The notes below the pieces were generated by a model. That model searched no databases and was not told the origin of the DNA. It saw nothing but the letters and a program-made list of their open reading frames with translations. From Hsuehochloa calcarea (Eukaryota > Streptophyta > Magnoliopsida > Poales > Poaceae): 64,000 bases of DNA. Positions 1 through 10,828 of the stretch are shown here, piece by piece. The stretch spans positions 47,936,777 through 48,000,776 of the forward strand of contig CM070609.1 of assembly GCA_036346395.1 (NCBI GenBank), written 5' to 3'. The position numbers and the translations under genes are program-made. How positions within the stretch are numbered: the first letter of the stretch is position 1; each line of letters starts with the position of its first letter.

Positions 1-1774
1 AACATACCAGGTTATGAACAAGTTAGTCACATTACGAATTAAGAATTAATATCTGAAAACTTATGTATATGAATGGAATGAATGGATGCATTGAAAGGAA
101 TGGACTAACACATGCTCATACCGGTATAGCGAGTGAGACACCCGTCGGTGTTCACTTAAGCCCGTACTTAACAAAGTCCGGGGACCAAATTACCGTATGA
201 AGAATGTTTCATACGGGTGTCCGAAACTACCCACATTGGAGTGGTGGGTCTTGCATGCCCATACTGGAGTTGATGGGTCTTTACAAATCCACTCCCGTGG
301 AATGCATATGAACAACACATGAATTGAATGAACATATGCAATGAATTTTATCACTTTATTCCTCATGGATTATCAAATAGGAACGGAATGTACATCATGG
401 AATATGAACATGGATCATCAACTCATCGGCACAATAACCAACAGCGAGCGTTCCACATAAATCAATATATCTTAACACATTGGAATTGCATGTAATAGAA
501 TATGAATATTGATTAACATCTTTGATTGAAAACATGGATCATAGAAATATTAGCATGAACACAAACACACATCATTCATCAATGTAAAGAATTTCAATGT
601 ACTTGCCTTTCGCGTTGCGACGCGTTAGCAAGCAACGAAGGTGTTCCCACACGCGATGCCTCGCCGCCTACACAAGTATGATCCCGAAATAAGAATAATG
701 TGGTATGGCTTAGGTACGGGAGACCCACACTATTCCTCCCACTAACCAACACAAACCACAAATATAAACGGACAATACTCATTTCAGCTATCTACCCAAC
801 CAACTGGACAGCAGTACAAATAAAATCATAGATAATTATCTGGGAATCGAAACGACCTGGAACTAGCTCCCAATGAAAATTAATGCATAACGATACAAAA
901 CTCTAGCTGACGGGGTTCTTTGATTCGGCCAAAACAGTTGGCTAAACCGCAGTTGAAAACAAGCAGCAGACATCATCGAATTGAACAGCGATAAAGAAAA
1001 TGATGTAACTTTCATTCTACTGATCCAATGGAGGTGATCTTTATTAAATTGGAAATATTATTTAAAGGGCTACAACAACCTAGTTGGGTGGAAGTTCTGA
1101 ATCTGAGTCTAACTAGATCAAAACCGAGGAACAAACCGATAGTCACCAGATCTCAAACAGACAGAACATCGCGCGGTTCAAATTCCATAACTTTTGATTG
1201 CCAACTCTAAAAACTATGTTCTTTATCAACTTGGAAAGCGTACTGAATTATATACAACATTTATTTTGGGTAGCCTTTCTGATTCAGCCTCTAAATTATT
1301 CATAATGGCCAGACAAGCAAACTGCCAAATCCCGTCAGCTCTCCTGAATAGTCACACGAAAATGGCCATATATCCTAAACCGTAACTCCAAATCATATGA
1401 TCTCGGTGCCTAAAGAAAGCTAAGACCAAGGGCTACAACTTTCTAAGAGGTGGACAGATATGAAAATGTACGGAACTTACCAAAATCTGATGAACAAATC
1501 TGGTGCAGAGGGAAGGAGAAGGTGGCACGGTAGAGAGGAGGGTGGCGGCTCCAAGTGGGGGAAAGGGGCAATGGGGAAGGGGGTTTAGGGTTTTTGGGGG
1601 AAGGTCATCCCCCCTTTGGCCAGCCCCCTCTTTGGCCACATGGGCCGTGGCCCAATGCCTAGGTTGTCGGGAATTCGCGAAAATCCCCTTGAGATCACTG
1701 AAAATTGTAATTCCTGTTTAACTCTTTCTCCCGAATACTCTCCTATTCGCCCGAATAAATTTTGGGGTATTACA
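1..1774 (-). mobile_element. LTR of gypsy element E (probable 3' LTR, cut by window edge)
   Basis: Positions 1 to about 1640 match 62360-64000 with modest divergence, including the cccgtcggtgttcactt block (about 140 and 62525) and the imperfect 'cccatactgga..tgatggg' repeats. The inner end reads GGGGTATTACA, the inverted counterpart of TGTAACACCC at 62002, so the two segments are the start and end of one LTR type about 2.1 kb long. Orientation is set by the primer-binding site beside the other copy. Read on the minus strand, the sequence just outside this end is G-rich (revcomp of 1775-1800) and could be the polypurine tract. No coding region. Confidence 0.75.
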
Positions 1775-3131
1775 GTAAATGACCTCCACGACTTGGAGTT
1801 AAGATCATCGGGCGGGTTAGTGTTAGAGCATGGTGTTGTAAAGGCCTTGTGATAATCACATAGTCGCACACCTACGAAATTGTATGAAACAGACATTATA
1901 ACTAGTTATCTCTTGTGGGTAAAGTTGTACAACCTCTGCAGAGTGTAAAACTATCCGAATAGCCGTGTCCACGGTCATGGACATGCTAATAAAAGTCACT
2001 CAAAGTTAGACTTTGGTTTTTATTTTCAAAAGACTTTTAACAAATGGTATTGGGTTGTGTATCCAATTGAGAAATTGGGCGGTTTGTCATGTGATAGGAA
2101 GGTATCCTTCACCACTCTTTAATGGATGTTATCGTACTATAAAACTATGTTTTGAAAAAAAATGATTTCTGATATAGAATAACTGTTTTGAAACTTAGTA
2201 GAAATATTTAAAGGAAACACTGCTTTATGCAAATTCATCCCTATAAGCCTTCATTTGATATATTGCTGCATGTATTATAATTCTGTTATTGGGTGTAACT
2301 TGCGGAGCATAGTTGTTTGTGCTCACTCTTGCTTAATAAAATATTGTTCAAAGGAGAAGAACATCTCCACCGGTGTGGATCTCGATGACTAAGCCGCTAC
2401 CCCAGTCAATTGCTTATGACAGATTAGCTGGACCCTACTACTGTTGATTCGTCTTCTGTTGTGTTCTTATTTGTTGGCTCATAAGTCTTTCTTGTATTAA
2501 AATCTGATTATTAATAAATTTATGCGAATTATTGATATTACCATATTTATTTACTATGTGAACTAGCTACTAATAATAGGACTAGTTCAGAATGCATAGA
2601 GAATTTTAGGGTGTTACTCCCAGGTTCTGACACCGGGCCCAAAGAATCCATTTTTTTTATCGGTGTGAGGTGACAAGGATGATGAACACGGCTAGAAAAG
2701 AGGCGACGAGTCCATCAATCTCGGTGGGGACGAAGTTGCCGGTATCGTATCCGATGAATTTCGCTTCAATGCAAGTTCATGGAGCCAAGTGGCACAATCT
2801 CGCAAGTTCAGGTGATTGAGAAAGTAAAATACAAGTTTAGAGAGCTAAGTGGCACAACCTCACAAGTTCAGAGACCTATGTGTATTTTTCTCTTCACAAT
2901 TTGTCGCTTATTAATATCTCGTTATTCCTTGTATAGCATCAGTTTGCGAAACTGATGGCATCCATGCCATTGCCGTTAGTTTCCCACCATTAAAAGGGTT
3001 AAAGACCATTTTGACCTATGAATATGTGACTAAATAAAGTGAGACTTCCTTCTATGCCAGCGTGAATCTTCATTCATGCCTAGTGGATATCACGTGAAAA
3101 CCATGTAAATGTCAAAAACCTGTGAAAACCA
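1775..3131. other. Unassigned repeat-derived DNA, no gene
   Basis: No supportable ORF. 1916-1948 has a 'gggtaaagttgtacaacctctgcagag' type block that recurs inverted and diverged at 5380-5414, suggesting relics of one LTR family in opposite orientation. An LTR-like edge (gggtgttactccc ... ctgaca) lies at 2610-2632. 2770-2890 has two diverged copies of a 'caagttca..gagccaagtggcacaa' phrase. Otherwise I see nothing recognisable. Confidence 0.4.
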
Positions 3132-3734
3132 TGTTACGTCCCCATTTTTGGGGGTCATTAAGCTCTTCACAACTGCCAAGGATGTGTAGTTGCGAAGTGA
3201 GCAGCATCTCAAGCAAGCTTTCAAATTACAATAAAACTAAACTTTTATTACATAAGATTAAGACTTAACAGCCAGTTTTAACACTAACATGAGCTTCCAA
3301 GCCCAAAGTTAATATATTACAATACAAAAGAACCTCAAATTATAGGCACGCTTGAGCGCGGTCGAGACCTAAAAACAATAATCATTGCCATCTGGAGTCC
3401 ACTAAAATCCTGCTAATTGAGATCCTCAACATTTTCCCATATTTCCTTTGTATATGTTTGCAGATTTTGCAAGAGTGAGTACTACTACCGTACTCAACAA
3501 GCCATATGGAAATTCTAATTAATTACATACTAGAATTATCAAATGAATGGTGCAGTTTTACCATAACAAGCATATGTGGATGCATTTTATATTTAAAGCA
3601 GTTTACCTTTCAAACAGTAAAACAATAATAGTTAATAATTTCAGGGGTTTCTCAACAATTGCAATTACCAACTTAACATCTAAAAAAATTCTAATTTTGC
3701 CTCATGTATTGGAATCACCCATGAACACAGCTTC
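3132..3734 (-). mobile_element. Relic LTR H, outer part
   Basis: Begins TGTTACGTCCCC, as a plant gypsy LTR terminus would, and contains the 'gagtgagtactactaccgtactcaacaagc' type block common in such LTRs. No primer-binding site follows on the outer side. It is interrupted by the solo Sirevirus LTR and appears to continue after 5345. Assignment rests on style of termini and the shared block with 1916-1948, so it is tentative. Confidence 0.4.
3730..3734. repeat. Target-site duplication, left copy (GCTTC)
   Basis: GCTTC directly precedes the solo LTR at 3735 and recurs directly after it at 5340-5344. A perfect 5-bp duplication. Confidence 0.9.
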
Positions 3735-3854
3735 TGAGAGACCATGTGAGTAGGGTCCCCTTTCGAGTGATGAGTATTTGATGCTATGTTGAATAGTTTG
3801 TGATTGGATTCATCGTGTTTGCGCTGCTGCCAAGTTGGTTCTGTACTGTGCGGA

Positions 3855-4105
3855 ACTTCCGGTTTTGGAATGCGGAAGTTCCGATAATCGGAACTTCCGC
3901 CTTGGTAAAACAGAACTTCCGATTATCACGGCGTTTGTGTTACGGTGTGTCGATAATCGGAACTTCCGCTCTCGGGAAGCGGAACTTCCGATAAACGATA
4001 AGTGTCTTCTTTGTGTGAAAATCGAATTACAAATGCGGGAGTGCGGACGTTAGATAATCGGAACTTCCGCAATGGTAAGTCTTGGAACTTCCGATTGTAA
4101 GCGTG
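3855..4105. repeat. U3 cluster of CGGAA(G/C)TTCCG near-palindromes
   Basis: About ten copies of an 11-bp near-palindrome (ggaacttccg or cggaagttccg), many paired with 'ataatcgg', lie upstream of the TATA box. Equivalent clusters occur in the three minus-strand S LTRs (about 16340-16650, 25695-26020, 32540-32830). Confidence 0.85.
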
Positions 4106-4478
4106 TCGTGAAAGGCATAGTTTTGATTTTGAGTTGTGAATTGATTTGAGTTAAATGCAAATGGTGATTCTATTATCTTGAGCAATGCTATGTGATGTGT
4201 TTCTTATGCTGTCTTTGGTTGCGGGGCATCGAGGTGGAGTCATGGCGAGACACGTGGAGGCCGGACTAGACGCAGGCGGTGTTGAGGTCAGAACGGTAAA
4301 GATGTGTCGAAGACGGCGTGCACTCGAGGCGGTTGCGAGTCGTGAACAACAAAGAATGCGGGAGCTTCCAGAAGGTGTGTGAGGGGCGAAAGGGTAATTT
4401 CGCAAAGCGGCACAAGTGGAAGCGGGCTCCGTTAGGGTTTAGCCGGCATAACGGGTTGGAGACCCGTTAGCCAAGGGC

Positions 4479-4486
4479 TATAAATA
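4479..4486 (+). promoter_or_regulatory. TATA box of the solo S LTR
   Basis: TATAAATA in gggctaTAAATAGagg. The same site occurs on the minus strand in the other S LTRs at 15967-15974 and 25309-25316. It is the likely pol II core promoter of the element. Confidence 0.75.
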
Positions 4487-5064
4487 GAGGTGAACCCCTG
4501 GTTGTTTGGTTGGACTTTCGGTGAGAGAAAATTAGGGTTAGCTTTAGCTAAAGAGCCTTTGGAGAGGTTGTTTTGCTTTTTGGAGAGGTTGTTGAGTTGG
4601 AGAGGATGAACTAAAATTCATGTAATCATTCCTCTGTGTTTGCCTCTGTAATCTTTTGATTCCTATCAATGAAATTCTGAGGTTTTGGTTCTTTGCTTAT
4701 GCCTCTTTCTTCTCTCTATTCCTACGTTGAATATCTAGGGTTTTGGTGAAACTTTTGATTGTCTTATGAGATGGCATGAAACTTGATATCTAGAGTCTTA
4801 TTGATATTGCTAATATATCCTCAAAGTTTTATGAGCCAAGAATCTAAGAATATTGCTAATTGTGGTTTTTGGTCTTTCTTGCCAAATACTCAAGAAATCC
4901 GATTTTGCTTTGATTAATGGATCTTTGTCTGCGATTCTTCTCCATGAGGTCAAGATGTTGTTTAGGATGATGTCCTGTGAGACTTGACCTGAGAAGAGCA
5001 TTCACGAGTCAGTATTTCGGATTTTTGGGCAAAACCCCGAGCGTACTGTTCTTCGGTCAGGACA

Positions 5065-5175
5065 ATCGGAACTTCCGATTTGTACAAGGCGGAACTACCA
5101 CAGGCGGAACTTCCGCACTGAAACCCGGAACTACCGCAGTGCGGAACTACCGCTAGGTATAATCGAAACTTCCGA
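5065..5175. repeat. R/U5 cluster of CGGAA(G/C)TTCCG palindromes
   Basis: About seven copies of ggaacttccg or the variant ggaactaccgc, downstream of the TATA box. The motif therefore flanks the promoter on both sides. Confidence 0.8.
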
Positions 5176-5339
5176 TATCTGACAGAACAGTCCAGTTTTT
5201 GGTTAAACCTTTTGGATTTGATTCACTTCACGTCTCTTGTTTATCAAAAGTTTTTGGATTGCTGTGTGGACACTTGAGAGGGGAGGATCTTAATTTTAAG
5301 GCACCATTCACCCCCCTCTGTTGCCATTTCGGTCCTTCA

Positions 5340-5344
5340 GCTTC
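5340..5344. repeat. Target-site duplication, right copy (GCTTC)
   Basis: Partner of 3730-3734. Confidence 0.9.
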
Positions 5345-5990
5345 ATTAACCAGAAGCACGACGTATTCGAATACCATTCATTATACTCTACAGAGTTGCC
5401 CAACTTTACCCACAAGATACCTCTGCTAATACTATCGGGCCAAAAACACGCAACACGTTAGTGTGCGACTGAGCTGAGATAACAAAGTCTTTTCACTACT
5501 CAACCTTTTTAGTCTCTACCTAGTAGGTTCAAAATCTATACAACCCTCGGGAGATCACCGGCCAACAGTGGACTTCGCACTCCGATGCTGATGGGACCAT
5601 ACCATTGTGTAGTTTAGCGAGTGTCCTAACCGGCCCACTCCTGACTCACCCCTATTCCGCATCTTTTCTATCGTACAAGAACAGTTGACATCCTGCAGAT
5701 ATTCAATTAGAAGAGTAGTGTACTAAGCGAGGGAGTAATAACCACATATGTGGTTGAGCGGTTTTCTGCGTCTGTTACTTTGGCACAATGTTCTTGTCCT
5801 TACTTGTCTCTAGTGAGAAAATGGACTAACACCAACTTGTGGCTATCCACTTGCTTGATCTCACCTTTGACTCACTTTTAACACAAATCTATTGGGTTGT
5901 CCAACTTCCTGGTCTCAACCCTCAACTTTCCTCCAAAACCCTCAACTTTTCAGAATTTATCAACACATTTTGGAGACAAAGCGAAATATC
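5345..5990 (-). mobile_element. Relic LTR H, inner part
   Basis: Continuation of the DNA split by the solo LTR. 5380-5414 is the inverted, diverged match of 1916-1948. No ORF worth calling. The inner limit cannot be placed. Confidence 0.35.
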
Positions 5991-6410
5991 TAGTCATTAT
6001 TTTATGTAACCTAAACTTTGTTAAGGTGAATATAGCCTGCAAGAGTAGGTGGGCTTGTATATGGGGTAATAGGATTGTTCTAACCATCATGGTATTCAAA
6101 ACACCTTCTTTACATCAATTCAGATGCGGAGGAGGGGTAATTAAGTTGAAATATTGTGATACTCACGAAGCAGATGACAATCAAGTATTATAAGTAATTG
6201 TATAACTTTGCAAATTTATCCTCTTCTTATATGTAGCATGTATGGATTTGTTTTGTGGTAGCTATACACTTAATAAGAAAGTATCCTAATTTTTCCCCTA
6301 CATATCCCAATTATATCTCAATTATTCATTAATTGGTATGTATACCCATACACATAGAGAATCTTATGATAATATGTTCATGCGTGTCAGAACTTCTATT
6401 TCTTGTGAAG
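5991..6410. other. AT-rich flank of the CACTA gene
   Basis: No coding signal. It probably holds the 5' flank and/or first intron of the CACTA gene that becomes recognisable at 6411. No CACTA-type terminal inverted repeat could be identified by eye. Confidence 0.35.
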
Positions 6411-6574
6411 ATGTCATTCGCTCATTCTCCATCATCATCGCCTCATGCGTGTGATGCGCCGTCCTTTGAAAAATCCAAGCACGATAGAAGAGAAATATCA
6501 AAAAGGCCCGTGGGCCGATTTACCATCATGGATATCGATGCATCTGGGACCCCTCTCAATCCTCGCCAAGCAGC
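6411..6574 (+). pseudogene. CACTA (En/Spm-like) protein, exon part 1
   Basis: An open frame from the ATG at 6411 runs into the LTR of element C. Joining 6574 to 41050 keeps the frame and continues into a region resembling the plant transposase (Ptta/En/Spm) domain. Element C therefore landed in a coding exon of a resident CACTA gene. The product is the accessory/transposase-type protein of CACTA elements, which acts in the nucleus on transposon ends. Inclusion of the first 50 residues rests on frame continuity alone, and an upstream in-frame start exists at 6333. The gene is dead: it is split by 34 kb and has further stops downstream. Confidence 0.65.
6570..6574. repeat. Target-site duplication of element C, left copy (GCAGC)
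   Basis: GCAGC here against GTAGC at 41045-41049 on the other side of element C: 4 of 5 match. The restored reading frame supports the boundaries. Confidence 0.7.
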
Positions 6575-6745
6575 TGTAGTAGCAAAAAACGATCTATGCA
6601 GTAAAAGAGGGGGGGCCCCAGACAAGCCCAAGAGGGTTCCGGGGATCCTCAAGAGGGGACTAGCCCGTGACAAGAACGAGATGGTTATGGCTAGGGAATT
6701 CATGCTTGCTTTTTTTTCTCACCCCCACAAAAGGGGGGGATCCCC

Positions 6746-6753
6746 TATTTATA
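6746..6753 (-). promoter_or_regulatory. TATA box of the C 3' LTR
   Basis: TATAAATA on the minus strand inside a GC-rich context. The 5' LTR has it at 40349-40356. Confidence 0.7.
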
Positions 6754-6879
6754 GCCCCCTGTGGGGGTTTTGTATATTACCTTTCTGACCTTACCATGGT
6801 ACAGTATCCATAGGGGTTGCAGGGACATTCCTCACCCCTATGCCTAGGCTTTGGTCCATGAGTGCGGGTTCTGGACTTA

Positions 6880-7440
6880 GTTCACCCTAACGAGTCTCGG
6901 TCCGGGAGGCGGTAGTAGAGCCTCGGGTTCACCACGAGGGCCTCTCGGCCTCCGAGCCTCATGAGGCATCGGGGTCCTCAGTGCCGGCCCGCTCGGGGTG
7001 GCAGAAGGTCTTGCTACTCCGGGCCTCGCGGGGCTTGAGGGTCCTCGGGTGCTGGCCCCCTTGGTGGCAGAAGGTCTTCTTGTTCGGGCCTCCACGGGGC
7101 TTGGGGTCCTCAGGTGCCGGCCTTGCCGAGGTGGCCCTAAGGTCTTGCTGCTCCGGGCCTCGCGGGCCGAGGATCTTCAAGGTGCTTGGCTCCTCCCGGG
7201 GTGGCGAAGGTCTTCTTGCTCTGAGGCCTCATGAGGCTTGGGGTCCTCGGGTGCCAGCTCACGCCCGGGGTGGCCCAAAGTCTTCTTGTCCGGGCCTCGT
7301 GGGGCTTGGGGTCCTCAGGGGTACTCAAGGTGCCAGCTCGCTTGAGGTGCTGAAGGTCTTGCTGCTCTGGGCCTCACAGGGCTTCGGGGGTCATCCGGGG
7401 TACTTCGGGGTGCTTCGGCTGGGCGTTTAGGCCGGTGGGG
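6880..7440. repeat. GC-rich tandem repeats in the C LTR
   Basis: Roughly seven imperfect units of about 65-75 bp built on 'gggcctcgcggggcttggggtcctc', 'ggtgccggc' and 'ggtggcagaaggtcttcttgctcc'. The other LTR has the same array at 40550-41030. Confidence 0.85.
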
Positions 7441-7454
7441 CCATCCCTACGATA

Positions 7455-7472
7455 AGCCCCTCGCGGTCGAGG
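7455..7472 (-). other. Probable polypurine tract of element C
   Basis: Minus-strand CCGCGAGGGGCT directly upstream of the 3' LTR start, in the expected place for plus-strand priming. Confidence 0.55.
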
Positions 7473-7795
7473 TCCTACTGCCGCCATGGTTTGGCTGCGC
7501 AGTTTTTCCCGAAGGGCTCCAGGCACACCAGTCCCTTGGCTGGCGGAGCTGCCTTCGGCATGACCTATCCTTGTGGCCATTTGTTGGACCCGTCTGGATT
7601 GGCGGTAGCCGGTTGCTTTAATGCGGTGCGATTAGTCATTAATGGGACGCGCCGCTTCCTTGACCGTCGCGCCGATTCGTTAATCCGCTTATTTTTTGGT
7701 GCACGACCGTTGGGTTTTAGGGCACACGCGTCACTTGTTGGGCAGTTGCGTCTCTTCGATTCCCATGCCCCGTCGTTTCGTGGCCCTGGGGCGTG

Positions 7796-7803
7796 TATAA
7801 ATA
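7796..7803 (+). promoter_or_regulatory. TATA box of the antisense gene in element C
   Basis: TATAAATA in gtgTATAAATAtggggg, 90 bp upstream of the ATG at 7893 and pointing opposite to gag-pol. Position and context fit a dedicated pol II promoter for the antisense ORF. Confidence 0.65.
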
Positions 7804-7892
7804 TGGGGGTTGCGGCCCCCCTGGCTCAGTTGCATCTCTCCATTTTTCGCCGTCTACTTCTTGCGCTTTCTTGCCGCATCTTGCGCTAGATA

Positions 7893-10294
7893 ATGAGCGC
7901 GTCTGCGAGACGAGGACTCGGTGATACTCTTGTGGTGGGTTGGTCTCGGTGGCGCTGCGGTCCTCCGAGTGCTTGCAAAGGAAGGAAAAGTTGCGGACCT
8001 TTCCCTCGTTCGGGCCCCCGGGGTGGAGACGGTTCCCACACCCCGAGAGAACGAGGCTGTTCTGTTCTGCTCCTACCTCGACACGGGACTCCGACTTCCA
8101 TCCGTGGGGTTGGTGAGCTGCGTGTTGCAGCTCTACCGTGTGGAGCTTGCTCAGTTGACCTCGAACTCCCTTGTAAAACTCAGGGTCTTCGAGTGGGTTC
8201 TTCGCTCCGCCGGTGTAGCCGGAGAGGGTAGGCTCTTCGCCTATCTTCACGACGCCCGTTGCCAGCCGAAAAAAAGAAAGATACCAGGGATACACTCAAC
8301 TTCAAGAGCGTCAACTTCCAACCGAAGGCGCGTTTCCTTGGTACTGCCGCCTCTGCCTCCCTGGCTAGCTGGGAGGCAATTTGGACCGGAGGTGGTTTTA
8401 CCACACGTCCCCTTGTGAGGATGGGCTGCGGTCGTGTGGGGGTCCTATTCGGCTGATTCCATCCCCCGAGATCGAGCTTAGCTAGAGGGAGGAGTCCCTA
8501 CTTCAACTTCTTCTGATGGTGACGCGCCGGTTCTCCACCTGCGATTTAGTGGAGGAATTTTGCGCGCTTCGGGTGTGGCCGCTGGCGCGAGGTTGGGATG
8601 TTCGCCTCGGCACTGAAGCACACGGCGTTCGTGCGCTTGGTTTGCCGAAGGGCCATAGCGGTAATTTTTGCCCTGCTACTGTGGTGTGGCTGTCTTCCCT
8701 TTCTTGACCTTATGATTTTGCGGTTCTTCTGTGGGCGAAGGCGGCCGTCTTGCGCGGCCTTCTCGCCTCTACTGCCGGTGAGAGAACTTCGAAGCGAAAT
8801 TTGGTCGTCGAGGTAGCGGTCATCAGGCGTATTGTAACTAGCCACCGTTCTTGAGAGCAGTCGGACCCAGCAAAGCAAGCGGCGCAAAGCGCTGCAGAAA
8901 AGTGAATGCTCTGGGCCAATTGGCGCTATGCCATTGCGGTCTGGCGGCCAGTGAGCCGTAGCTCTACCCTTGGCACAGGCATTGACCGCCCGTCTTTCGA
9001 AAGCCGCTCGTACGCCCTCGGGTCATGCCGAGCGGGTGGCTTCTAGCGGGTCGCCTCCACCGGCTCGTGCAACGGGTTTCTTCTTCGTTGCGAGCCTAAC
9101 CCTTGGGGGTTCCTCTGGTGGTACACCCTCTCGGGCGTACGGCTGCGGCACCGAAGACACGATGGTGGACGTAGTTGGAGATGCTCCGCCGACCCCGGGT
9201 ATGCTTTTTTTTACACCCGCTGGGAACTTCGTAGGTGGTGGGATCGAAGGAGCCCTCAACGAGTCTTCGGAAGGCGGGGGTACTGATGCGGGCGCGCAGT
9301 CTAGTGCCTTGGACACGACGTCGCTGGTGCTTGCGGGGCCGCTCCCGTGGCCAATCTTGGGCCGTTGTGCACCAACGACTTTAAGATCAGCCCTAGTGCA
9401 GCCACCGTGTGCGAGGAGGTGTCTCGGTTTGCCGCCCTGCCCGTCGTGTCTCAGCTCTTTGAGAAAATGCCAATGAGCGAGATGCTTCGGCTAATTGAAG
9501 CGAACTCCGCTAGGGTGAGTACCCCATTTTTTTGACGAGGTTGTACATGCTTGACCGTATCGTTTTGCAGACAATGATGCTCTCCCGCGCTCTTGGTGCG
9601 GACATTACGCGAGAGTACGCGGAGATCCAAGGTCAGGTGGACTCGTCCTTCGCACGTAGTGAGGCGCTTTCTGCGGAGCACGACGAGCTTGCCGAAAAGG
9701 TGAAGGCTCTTGAGGTGCGGGTTTCCGTGCTAGAGGCGGAGCGGTAGGGCCTTCGCGACGAGGTGCAGACGCTTCGCCGGGCTAAGGCGGACTTGGACAT
9801 GGAGATCGCCTTGGAGCGGGAGCTATTTGAGTCGGTGTCGCGTCTTTGTCACGGTAAGCGATGGAAGCGGTGGGAAATAGCGTTACTGCGCTCGTGTGCC
9901 ACCGCCGAGAACACACCGTGTTTGGAGGTTGATCGATATTTGGACCCGACTCCGTCGAGGTGGCGAGATATTCTTGCCCGCCGCCCAAGCCTACGGTGAT
10001 CATTGCGCGAAGGTCGCCTGGACCGCAGCCTTCTTGTCGCTACATAAAGGTGGTTGTGGGCATGTTGATGCCCTCGGGGCGAGCTCCTTGCTCGTGGCCG
10101 AGGTCGGCGTCGGCTGGCGATGAGCGTTTGGTGCGAAGGCGGCGAGCCTTTCTCGAGCCTTACAGGCGCCACAAGGACACGAGGCTGCGATGGCTTCGCT
10201 GCGACGGGTGCTGGAGCGGAAGACCAAGGGCAAGGCGGCTGAGGCTCCTGATGCTGCCGATGGTCGGGGGGCCGCTCTTGGCGATAAGGTGTAA
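7893..10294 (+). pseudogene. Antisense ORF (aORF) of Tat-type element C
   Basis: This gene runs opposite to gag-pol, between integrase and 3' LTR, as in Grande/Retand/RIRE2-like elements. Frame-1 sequence from about 8010 to 8270 resembles the plant 'putative gypsy type transposon' (Transposase_28) domain: a PRENE segment, then RLPSVGLVSCVLQLYRVELA, then a 'LFAYLHDA' stretch. A second conserved-looking block at 9365-9514 (LFEKMPMSEMLRLIEANSAR) is followed by an intron at 9515-9570 (donor GTGAGT, acceptor TTTTGCAG) that keeps the frame, and then by a heptad-rich coiled coil (9571-9840, with a stop at 9745). The end at 10292-10294 follows an alanine-rich tail. The ATG at 7893 and the domain are in different frames, so there is at least one shift. 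The protein's function is unknown for the family. Confidence 0.75.
9515..9570 (+). other. Intron of the C aORF
   Basis: Donor AGG|GTGAGT, T-rich tract, acceptor GTTTTGCAG. Splicing joins two frames without a shift. At 56 nt it is short for a plant intron. Confidence 0.6.
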
Positions 10295-10828
10295 TCCTCC
10301 GGCCTAGTGCCCCCTCAGTCGTAGCGTAGGCTAGCGTCTTATTTCTGTTTGTCCATACTGCTCGGCTTGTCTTTGCCGGGTGGGGCGTGTTTTTGTAATG
10401 ATCCATCTCTTCGTTGAATGACAATGGCTGGTTTTGAGTTTGGTTTGTACGATCGCTTTGGCTCTAGGACGGACCGATGGCGGTTCGGCGGACCGCCGAA
10501 TGAGGGCCCCGCCCCGCCGTAGGGTGGAATATGAAAGTGGTAGCACCACCTCACGGTGTGAAGGCTGAGAACCTCGCTTATTTTGAGTGGGTCACGTGCC
10601 CGCACGCCCCGCGAGCCCTGAGCCCCCCGCGCGCCACGGGTGGCCCCTGCAAATTTCTTACCGCGGGGTCTTGTATTGTGGTGCACAGTGGCGTATTTGG
10701 AAACGCCGTAACCGGAGGAAGTCCATGGGCGCTCTGGCGCTTCGTGGCATAAGGCCGCCCGGGTAGTCTTGAGATCTGGCGCATTTTGGGTGGGACGAGG
10801 CGTTGGTTTTGCCCCCGACTGCTTGGGC

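Larger units (their letters stand above)
3735..5339 (+). mobile_element. Solo Sirevirus LTR (S family, plus orientation)
   Basis: The 1605-bp segment starts TGAGAGACCATGTGAG and ends CGGTCCTTCA, the termini of the three minus-strand S LTRs at 15142-16770, 24491-26125 and 31393-32935. It is flanked by a perfect GCTTC duplication and by neither polypurine tract nor primer-binding site, so it is a solo LTR left after recombination between the two LTRs of a full insertion. It contains the family's two clusters of CGGAA(G/C)TTCCG palindromes and a TATA box. It is more diverged from the minus-strand copies than they are from each other, so it is probably an older insertion. Confidence 0.92.
6575..7454 (-). 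mobile_element. 3' LTR of Tat-type element C
   Basis: This 880-bp LTR matches 40180-41044 in the same orientation, including the block around 6650-6760 and its TATA box. Outer end TGTAGTAGC (plus strand), inner end CCATCCCTACGATA, followed inside by the G-rich tract GCGAGGGGCT (minus strand). U3 is made of GC-rich tandem repeats of about 70 bp. The long overlapping ORFs through 6880-7430 arise from those repeats and are not genes. Confidence 0.9.

Noticed and set aside
1433..1896. Overlapping ORFs of 68-103 codons
   Set aside because: They are inside or across the edge of the E LTR and disagree in frame with the matching right copy.
3855..4105. CGGAAGTTCCG array as heat-shock elements
   Set aside because: GAA and TTC are one base apart, not two as in the nGAAnnTTCn consensus.
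6981..7430. Long GC-rich ORFs (up to 149 codons, both strands), repeated at 40720-41175
   Set aside because: They follow the ~70-bp tandem units of the C LTR, occur in several frames at once and match no protein pattern.
7491..7889. 132-codon ORF upstream of the C antisense gene
   Set aside because: It spans the TATA box and promoter-like DNA of the aORF and has no recognisable domain.
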